Source: Flavobacteriales bacterium UBA2040 (GTDB taxonomy: Bacteria; Bacteroidota; Bacteroidia; Flavobacteriales_D; Crocinitomicaceae). From it: 6,500 nt of DNA. Location of the stretch: the NCBI GenBank assembly GCA_002332715.1, contig DDBE01000139.1, forward strand, positions 264 to 6,763, read 5' to 3'. The notes beneath the pieces are model-generated. The model saw only the letters and a program-made list of their open reading frames with translations, was not told the DNA's origin and did not search any database. Shown in pieces: positions 1 to 3,851 of this stretch (position 1 is its first letter; each line of letters begins with the position of its first letter). The translations under genes and the position numbers were made by a program.

Positions 1-264
1 CAGTCCTGCATAAACAGCACCGTGCCCAGTATTTCCGTTATTCAATAAGGGTTGTGAAGGGTCCGCACTTGTTAAGTTATTACCAATCGGATTAGATTGA
101 TGATGATGATCAGGTGTATTGGCCGCCGTATTCCAATCGAAAAGAGGCGCCATGTAAAAACCAGAAGTACCATTCCAGTTTTCAAATCCCGGGTCGGGAA
201 CAAGGTTTTGACTGAATAGTTTTGCACTAAATAAGCTAATAACGGCCAATAAAAGGTATTTCAT
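1..264 (-). CDS. Secreted/surface protein with N-terminal NLVPxPxFE motif, 5' part only
   Basis: The first 88 codons of a gene that continues beyond the left edge are open from the ATG at 264-262 to position 1. Residues 1-18 form a signal peptide: Lys2, a hydrophobic core (YLLLAVISLF) and a probable cut after Ser18, before Gln-Asn. There is no lipobox cysteine. The mature protein opens with NLVPDPGFENW (residues 20-30), then Trp-Asn-Thr, a TPDHHH stretch and GHGAVYAGL near residue 88. This layout (NLVPNPSFE, then W, TPD, G..Y.GL) is, from my knowledge, typical of a carbohydrate-binding-like N-terminal domain in Bacteroidota surface proteins, often with a C-terminal OmpA, gliding-motility or type IX sorting domain; that C-terminus lies outside the window, so the role stays open. 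AGGAG ends only 2 nt before the ATG, and a promoter lies just upstream, so it is probably transcribed apart from the genes before it. Confidence 0.75.
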   Translation of the reverse strand, partial: MKYLLLAVISLFSAKLFSQNLVPDPGFENWNGTSGFYMAPLFDWNTAANTPDHHHQSNPIGNNLTSADPSQPLLNNGNTGHGAVYAGL

Positions 265-293
265 TTCTCCTAAAATTAATCTAAATAATAGTT

Positions 294-324
294 CAAATTT
301 ATAATATTGATTCGAATTTTCGAA
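294..324 (-). promoter_or_regulatory. Putative Bacteroidota sigma-A promoter of the secreted-protein gene
   Basis: Read on the minus strand, TAAATTTG at 301-294 matches the Bacteroidota -7 consensus TAnnTTTG in all fixed positions. Nineteen bases further upstream, TTCG at 324-321 is a one-mismatch version of the -33 box TTTG. Transcription would begin near 287, giving a leader of roughly 20-25 nt before the ATG at 264. Assigned by consensus and spacing only. Confidence 0.5.
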
Positions 325-325
325 T
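310..325. repeat. Perfect 7-bp inverted repeat over the -33 region (possible operator)
   Basis: ATTCGAA (310-316), a 2-bp centre (TT) and TTCGAAT (319-325) form a perfect dyad. Its promoter-distal half covers the proposed -33 box (324-321) of the secreted-protein gene, where a repressor or activator dimer could act. The sequence is AT-rich, so a chance dyad is possible; no known operator was recognised. Confidence 0.35.
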
Positions 326-373
326 GTATGTTTAACGTTATAATTTAGTGACGTTTAATTATGAAAATGGTGG

Positions 374-1042
374 CTAATTTTCATTTGTTTCTTTCCTCTT
401 AACTAATCGGTGAATACTTCCGAAATGGCCAGATAACACCATCGGTACAACGAATGTTGGCAGCCAAGTGATAGGAAAAAAGAACAAGGCGAATTCTGGT
501 CTATCAAAAATGATTTTTTGAAAAGGTGAAGGAGCCGATAAAATGGCGATAATGATGATCGTAATTAGAAGACCCAAACTGATGATATTCCAAAGTAAAA
601 TCCAAGACCGTCCTATTTTCATTTTGGTATAGCCGCAGTAGGCGATTAATGATGCGGTTGTTCCTGCAAAAATATCGAAGTTCAATCCTTCAAATGACAT
701 AATCACCGGAATCATTTGGTGAAAAGCAAGTGAGAAAAGTACAATTTCAACTGGAATTCTAACCACATTCAAATAGGTAATCTGCTTTAATGGTAATCTG
801 TCGATAAAAGTTCTTCCAGAATGGGTGAAAAACAGAACAGCAATGACCAAAGAAGTATGCGCTATACCGAATAAAGCAATTTTGGGAGGAATTGAATTTG
901 GAAAGTCGGAATAAAGGCCTTTTATATTGAAAATGAATTGGACGGTTAACCAACCGAACAATACAAGTGTAATTTTTAAAGAATTTCTTTTTTTTTCTAA
1001 ATTGAATTTTTTAGAACCCAATAAATAATCCAAGCGTAGCAA
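374..1042 (-). CDS. Polytopic inner-membrane protein of unknown function, main body (frameshifted gene)
   Basis: This 222-codon frame starts on a poor TTG at 1042 and ends with TAG at 376-374. It encodes a very hydrophobic protein with about six membrane spans, near residues 23-43, 54-75, 92-113, 120-140, 146-168 and 184-205. Recognisable stretches are GRTFIDRLPLK, VRIPVEIVLF, FEGLNFDIFAG, AILSAPSPFQ and FPITWLP. I recall these motifs from an uncharacterised Bacteroidota membrane protein that normally begins with a short M-x-x-LP-x-Y-I segment and one more span. Exactly that segment lies just upstream in another frame (1091-1011), so the annotated TTG is probably not the real start. Removing one base near the GGG at 1019-1017 would join both parts into about 238 residues. 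The gene follows the DUF3109 gene with a stop/start overlap, so the two are probably co-transcribed and translationally coupled. No catalytic motif is visible. Confidence 0.7.
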   Translation of the reverse strand: MLRLDYLLGSKKFNLEKKRNSLKITLVLFGWLTVQFIFNIKGLYSDFPNSIPPKIALFGIAHTSLVIAVLFFTHSGRTFIDRLPLKQITYLNVVRIPVEIVLFSLAFHQMIPVIMSFEGLNFDIFAGTTASLIAYCGYTKMKIGRSWILLWNIISLGLLITIIIIAILSAPSPFQKIIFDRPEFALFFFPITWLPTFVVPMVLSGHFGSIHRLVKRKETNEN

Positions 1043-1091
1043 ATACCGTAAAAATAAAAAGCATGGAAATATATACCGGCAATACAGCCAT
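1011..1091 (-). pseudogene. N-terminal piece of the same membrane-protein gene, out of frame
   Basis: The ATG at 1091-1089 overlaps the TAA of the DUF3109 gene by one base (TAATG). It opens a 26-codon frame that reads MAVLPVYIS, continues as one hydrophobic span rich in Leu, Phe, Ile and Thr, and stops at TAA 1013-1011 immediately after GGG-TTC. The main body continues in the frame reached by skipping one base (+1). The overlap, the hydrophobic content and the fit to the expected start of the family make this the true 5' end. The break may be a real mutation, a sequencing or assembly error, or, less likely, ribosomal frameshifting: the TTC-TAA junction does not resemble a known efficient slip site. 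Confidence 0.6.
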
Positions 1092-1675
1092 TAATCTAAT
1101 TTTTCGTTGCGCAGCAATTTGCCGACTACGTCCAACTCCTTGTAAAATTCTTCTCCAAAGGCACGTTGAATAGGCTCTTTCAAAAAGAGATAAACAGGAA
1201 CGTCCAATTTATCACCACAAGCACAAGCGGGTTCGCAAATATCCCATTCGCTATAATTCAGCGCAGTCATTTTGTCGAATTTCTTAACTCGAATTGGAAA
1301 TAAATGACAAGAAATTGGTTTTTTAAAATCCGTCTTCCCTTCCGAATGCGCTTTTTCAACGGCGCATTTTGCAGTACCATCTCCATCGAAAAAAACAAAC
1401 GCACATTCACCACCGTTTATTAAGGCAGTTGCGGGATCATTGTCTTGATCAATGTAAAAAACACCTGATTTTTCAACTTCTGCAATTCCTTCAGGACGCA
1501 TATAAGGGCGATATTCATCCAAGTCTTGTTCCAATTGATCCACCTCGTCATAGGTCAAGGGTGCACCAGAATCTCCTTTTACACAACAAGCCCCTTTGCA
1601 AGCTGCAAGGTCGCAAACAAATTTTCTATCAAATAATTGAGTAGAGACAACTTTGTCTAGAATTTCGACTAACAT
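1091..1675 (-). CDS. DUF3109 family protein (YkgJ-like, cysteine-rich)
   Basis: A 194-residue soluble protein if started at the ATG 1675-1673. I prefer this to the TTG at 1726, which adds 17 residues, because the family typically begins just a few residues before the conserved (F)VC-x4-C-KGACC segment; the upstream DNA also holds a weak promoter-like TACTTTTC at 1707-1700. Ten cysteines are present: 21, 26, 30, 31, 91, 104, 123, 147, 151 and 153. They include C-x4-C-x3-CC (21-31), followed by GDSGAPL, and the PISCHLFPIRV segment around Cys123, which resembles the RPxxCRxFP part of YkgJ-type proteins. Such clusters are thought to bind zinc or an iron-sulfur cluster; the biochemical role of DUF3109 is not established. 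It is transcribed divergently from rimP and its stop overlaps the start of the membrane-protein gene, suggesting a two-gene unit. No strong Shine-Dalgarno sequence is seen. Confidence 0.85.
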   Translation of the reverse strand: MLVEILDKVVSTQLFDRKFVCDLAACKGACCVKGDSGAPLTYDEVDQLEQDLDEYRPYMRPEGIAEVEKSGVFYIDQDNDPATALINGGECAFVFFDGDGTAKCAVEKAHSEGKTDFKKPISCHLFPIRVKKFDKMTALNYSEWDICEPACACGDKLDVPVYLFLKEPIQRAFGEEFYKELDVVGKLLRNEKLD

Positions 1676-1729
1676 AGCACGAATTTCGTTAAACTTTCGG
1701 AAAAGTAAAAGCTCTTTGTCAATCAATTC

Positions 1730-1759
1730 TTGCTAGTTGCAAAAAAAGCTGTACATTTG
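1730..1759 (+). promoter_or_regulatory. Promoter of the rimP-nusA-infB operon
   Basis: TTG at 1730-1732 and TACATTTG at 1752-1759 are separated by exactly 19 bases. This matches the Bacteroidota sigma-A arrangement (-33 TTTG or TTG, -7 TAnnTTTG). Transcription should start near 1766, leaving a leader of about 55 nt that contains the hairpin at 1787-1813. The element lies in the divergent region shared with the DUF3109 gene. Confidence 0.7.
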
Positions 1760-1786
1760 CATTATCAAATTAATGACAATAAAGAT

Positions 1787-1813
1787 AAGAGGGGACGACA
1801 GTCCCCTCTTTTT
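1787..1813 (+). terminator. Terminator-like hairpin in the rimP leader (candidate attenuator)
   Basis: The two arms AAGAGGGGAC (1787-1796) and GTCCCCTCTT (1801-1810) pair perfectly over 10 bp around a GACA loop, and a run of five T spans 1809-1813: the form of an intrinsic terminator. It works only in the plus direction, because the minus strand lacks a matching U-tract. Both flanking genes read away from this spot, so it cannot end an upstream gene; it sits between the operon promoter and the rimP ATG, only 8 nt before the start codon. In Bacillus subtilis, NusA stimulates intrinsic termination and limits its own operon through a leader terminator; a similar feedback here is an inference. 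The hairpin could also hinder ribosome binding. Confidence 0.75.
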
Positions 1814-1821
1814 ATAGCCAA

Positions 1822-2298
1822 ATGATTACAAAGAAAAAAGTAACGGAATTAATAGATGAACGCATCGCAGAGCTAGATAATGGCTTATTCGTCGTGTCAT
1901 TGAAGATAACTACAAATAATATTATTCATGTTGAAATAGACAAGCATGAAGGTAATGTAGCTATTGTAGATTGTATGTCCGTTTCTCGTAATGTGGAACA
2001 CAATTTGGATCGCGAAGAACAAGATTTTGAATTGCATGTTTCATCGGCGGGATTGGACAAACCTTTGCGTGTTTTACCTCAGTTTATTAAAAACATAGGT
2101 CGAAATGTAACTGTAAAGTTGAACAATAAGACAGTGGAAGAAGGTGAAATGATTCAGGTCGATAAAGAAGGTTTGACCATCCGCCAAGAGAAACGCGTCA
2201 AAATTGAAGGCAAAAAGAAAAAGCAAGATATTGTCGAGGAAAAGTATTTCCCGATGAGTGAAATAAAGGAAACAAAAATTGTTATATCATTTAAATAA
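1822..2298 (+). CDS. rimP: Ribosome maturation factor RimP
   Basis: A 158-residue cytoplasmic protein needed for maturation of the small ribosomal subunit. The N-terminal alpha/beta domain covers about residues 1-82 and contains the family signature DFELHVSSAGLDKPL (68-82), in which Ala76 stands where many other phyla have proline; SSAGL is common in Bacteroidota. The smaller C-terminal beta domain (about 85-158) carries a Lys-rich insertion (KIEGKKKKQD) and ends in KIVISFK. Length is normal for the family. The ATG at 1822 follows the leader hairpin by 8 nt and has no Shine-Dalgarno sequence. The stop is 6 nt before nusA, the usual rimP-nusA order across bacteria, so both are expressed from the promoter at 1730-1759. 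Confidence 0.95.
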   Translation: MITKKKVTELIDERIAELDNGLFVVSLKITTNNIIHVEIDKHEGNVAIVDCMSVSRNVEHNLDREEQDFELHVSSAGLDKPLRVLPQFIKNIGRNVTVKLNNKTVEEGEMIQVDKEGLTIRQEKRVKIEGKKKKQDIVEEKYFPMSEIKETKIVISFK

Positions 2299-2304
2299 GC
2301 AAAC

Positions 2305-3540
2305 ATGGATAGTTTGGGATTAGTTGACTCGTTTTCGGAGTTTAAGGAGTTAAAAAACATCGACAAGCAAACAATGCAAAGCGTTCTAGAGGACGTTTTT
2401 CGTGCGATGTTGAAGAAAAAATTCAACACAGATGAGCACATCGATATCGTTGTAAACATCGATAAAGGGGATGTTCAGATTTTCTTGAACAAAGAAATCG
2501 TTGATGACGGAGAAGTAGAAGATCCGAATATGGAAATTGCATACTCTGATGCAATTAAAGTAGAGCCAGATTTCGAAATTGGAGAAGAAGTGACAGAAGA
2601 ATTTAAATTCGCTGACTTTGGTCGTCGTAACGTTCTTTCATTGCGTCAAAACTTGATTTCTCGCATCATGGAATTAGAGAAAGACAATCTGTACAAAGTA
2701 TACAAAGAGCGTATCGGTGAAATCGTTACGGGCGAGGTGTACCAAGTTTGGAAGAAAGAGATTTTGATTTTGGACGACGAAGGAAACGAATTGTTGTTAC
2801 CAAAATCGGAGCAAATTCCTTCAGATTATTTCAAAAAAGGAGAATCAGTTCGTACAGTAGTTGCGAAAGTGGACATGCGTAACAGCAGCCCGGTGATTAT
2901 TCTTTCTCGCGCAGCACCAGAGTTTTTGGAGCGTTTGTTCGAATTAGAAGTTCCTGAGGTTTTTGACGGGTTGATTACTATCAAGAAAATTGTTCGTGAG
3001 CCAGGTGAAAGGGCGAAAGTTGCCGTAGAATCATACGACGACCGAGTTGATCCAGTTGGAGCATGCGTTGGTATGAAAGGTTCTCGTATTCACGGAATCG
3101 TTCGTGAGTTGAAAAACGAAAACATCGACGTTATCAATTACACGGCAAATCCTCAATTGTTGATCGCAAGAGCTTTGTCTCCAGCGAAAATAACTTCTAT
3201 CGAAATTTCGGAAGAAGAAGGACGAGCAAAAGTATTCTTGAAACCAGACCAAGTTTCTTTGGCAATTGGTCGTGGAGGTCACAACATTAAATTGGCCGGA
3301 AAACTTTGTGGATATGAATTAGACGTTTACAGAGATGGTGAGGTAGATATCGAAGATGTAGATTTAGAAGAATTCTCTGATGAAATCGATAGCTGGATTA
3401 TAGACGAATTGAAAGCAATTGGATGTGATACAGCAAAAGCAGTATTGGAAATTTCAGTTGAAGATGTCGTTAAAAGAACAGATTTAGAGCAAGAAACAGT
3501 GGAGGAAGTAATGAAAATTCTTCGTTCAGAGTTCGAATAA
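2305..3540 (+). CDS. nusA: Transcription termination/antitermination factor NusA
   Basis: A 411-residue RNA polymerase-associated factor that promotes pausing and hairpin-dependent termination and takes part in antitermination complexes. The N-terminal polymerase-binding domain spans about 1-130 (start MDSLGLVDSFSEFK; RRNVLSLRQ further on). An S1 RNA-binding domain follows (about 135-200, from GEIVTGEVY at 138), then SRAAPEFLERLFELEVPE from 201. KH1 carries the GMKGSRI loop at 256-262 and KH2 the GRGGHNI loop at 322-328. Residues about 350-411 form a short acidic helical tail; the repeated AR2-type C-terminal domains of enterobacterial NusA are absent, as is usual in Bacteroidota. It lies 6 nt after rimP. 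Because NusA strengthens intrinsic termination, the hairpin in front of rimP offers a simple route for self-limitation. A spacer of 311 bp separates it from infB, longer than expected. Confidence 0.96.
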   Translation: MDSLGLVDSFSEFKELKNIDKQTMQSVLEDVFRAMLKKKFNTDEHIDIVVNIDKGDVQIFLNKEIVDDGEVEDPNMEIAYSDAIKVEPDFEIGEEVTEEFKFADFGRRNVLSLRQNLISRIMELEKDNLYKVYKERIGEIVTGEVYQVWKKEILILDDEGNELLLPKSEQIPSDYFKKGESVRTVVAKVDMRNSSPVIILSRAAPEFLERLFELEVPEVFDGLITIKKIVREPGERAKVAVESYDDRVDPVGACVGMKGSRIHGIVRELKNENIDVINYTANPQLLIARALSPAKITSIEISEEEGRAKVFLKPDQVSLAIGRGGHNIKLAGKLCGYELDVYRDGEVDIEDVDLEEFSDEIDSWIIDELKAIGCDTAKAVLEISVEDVVKRTDLEQETVEEVMKILRSEFE

Positions 3541-3593
3541 CAAGAATTGAATATTGGGAATTCCCATCTGGTTCCATTGAAAAATAAAGCCGA

Positions 3594-3678
3594 GGGAGTT
3601 TCCATTTTACTTTTCATTTTGGGAGCTAATCAGCGGGAACATTGAGTTTTTGAAGAATGGAAACCCCGAAAAGTAAAA
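3594..3678 (+). repeat. Overlapping complementary segments that can form alternative or pseudoknotted stems
   Basis: GTTTCCATT (3598-3606) is perfectly complementary to AATGGAAAC (3656-3664). With GGG (3594-3596) against CCC (3665-3667) and one bulged A, the stem reaches 12 bp. TTTTACTTTTC (3605-3615) is perfectly complementary to GAAAAGTAAAA (3668-3678), 11 bp. The order is A-B-A'-B', so the two stems overlap by two bases at 3605-3606 and must either compete or form a pseudoknot. A second copy of TTCCATT at 3572-3578 could also pair with 3656-3662. The pairing is seen directly; a function is not shown. Confidence 0.5.
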
Positions 3679-3793
3679 AAAAGATAGTATTTTTAGGTCT
3701 GAATGAAGGAAGAAAAGGGTTTCGCGACTTTGACTTTTGTTCTAGTCATTCAAGGTGTAGTTTAGTTTTTTTACTGTTTTAAGTAATAAAACT

Positions 3794-3801
3794 TACATTT
3801 G
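3794..3801 (+). promoter_or_regulatory. -7 box of a putative internal infB promoter
   Basis: TACATTTG is identical to the -7 box of the rimP promoter and fits TAnnTTTG exactly. The -33 position is poor: at 19-bp spacing there is TTAC (3771-3774), and CTG occurs at 17-bp spacing. Transcription would begin near 3808, about 44 nt before the infB start codon. Together with the long spacer, it suggests that infB can be expressed separately from rimP-nusA. Confidence 0.55.
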
Positions 3802-3851
3802 TACCCGAAAATTTAGGGTTTTCAAAAATAAAAAAGAACGCAGAATTATTT

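Larger units (their letters stand above)
3541..3851 (+). other. 311-bp nusA-infB spacer with pairing potential
   Basis: No convincing gene is seen here. Just after the nusA stop is a 12-bp palindrome, TGGGAATTCCCA (3555-3566), without a T-run. Then comes a set of long complementary segments (3594-3678), a weaker inverted repeat TGAATGA/TCATTCA (3700-3706 and 3746-3752), a T-rich stretch (3761-3780) and the infB promoter -7 box at 3794-3801. A 41-codon ATG frame (3657-3782) is open but has no Shine-Dalgarno sequence or recognisable product. The last 50 nt before infB are A/T-rich, as is common in Bacteroidota leaders. Confidence 0.6.

Noticed and set aside
141..157. Three consecutive His codons in the secreted protein (DHHH) as a metal site
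   Set aside because: An isolated short run in a variable part of the domain; not enough to claim metal binding.
363..382. GAAAAT/ATTTTC inverted repeat at the end of the membrane-protein gene as a terminator
   Set aside because: Six A/T-rich pairs that overlap the stop codon, with no GC stem and no U-tract.
1369..1644. Plus-strand 91-codon frame opposite the DUF3109 gene
   Set aside because: His/Gln/Leu-rich antisense frame lying wholly inside a well-supported gene.
1676..1726. TTG-initiated 17-residue extension of the DUF3109 protein
   Set aside because: The internal ATG at 1675-1673 fits the usual family start, and the extension overlaps promoter-like sequence.
3555..3566. Palindrome TGGGAATTCCCA right after nusA as a terminator
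   Set aside because: Only a 4-bp GC stem if a 4-nt loop is allowed, with no T-run after it.
3327..3617. Minus-strand 96-codon frame across the end of nusA
   Set aside because: Ser/Thr-rich antisense of the acidic NusA tail with no domain and no promoter; shadow frame.
3700..3752. TGAATGA/TCATTCA hairpin in the nusA-infB spacer
   Set aside because: The 7-bp outer stem is A/T-rich with a large interior loop and a distant T-run; too weak to call separately.
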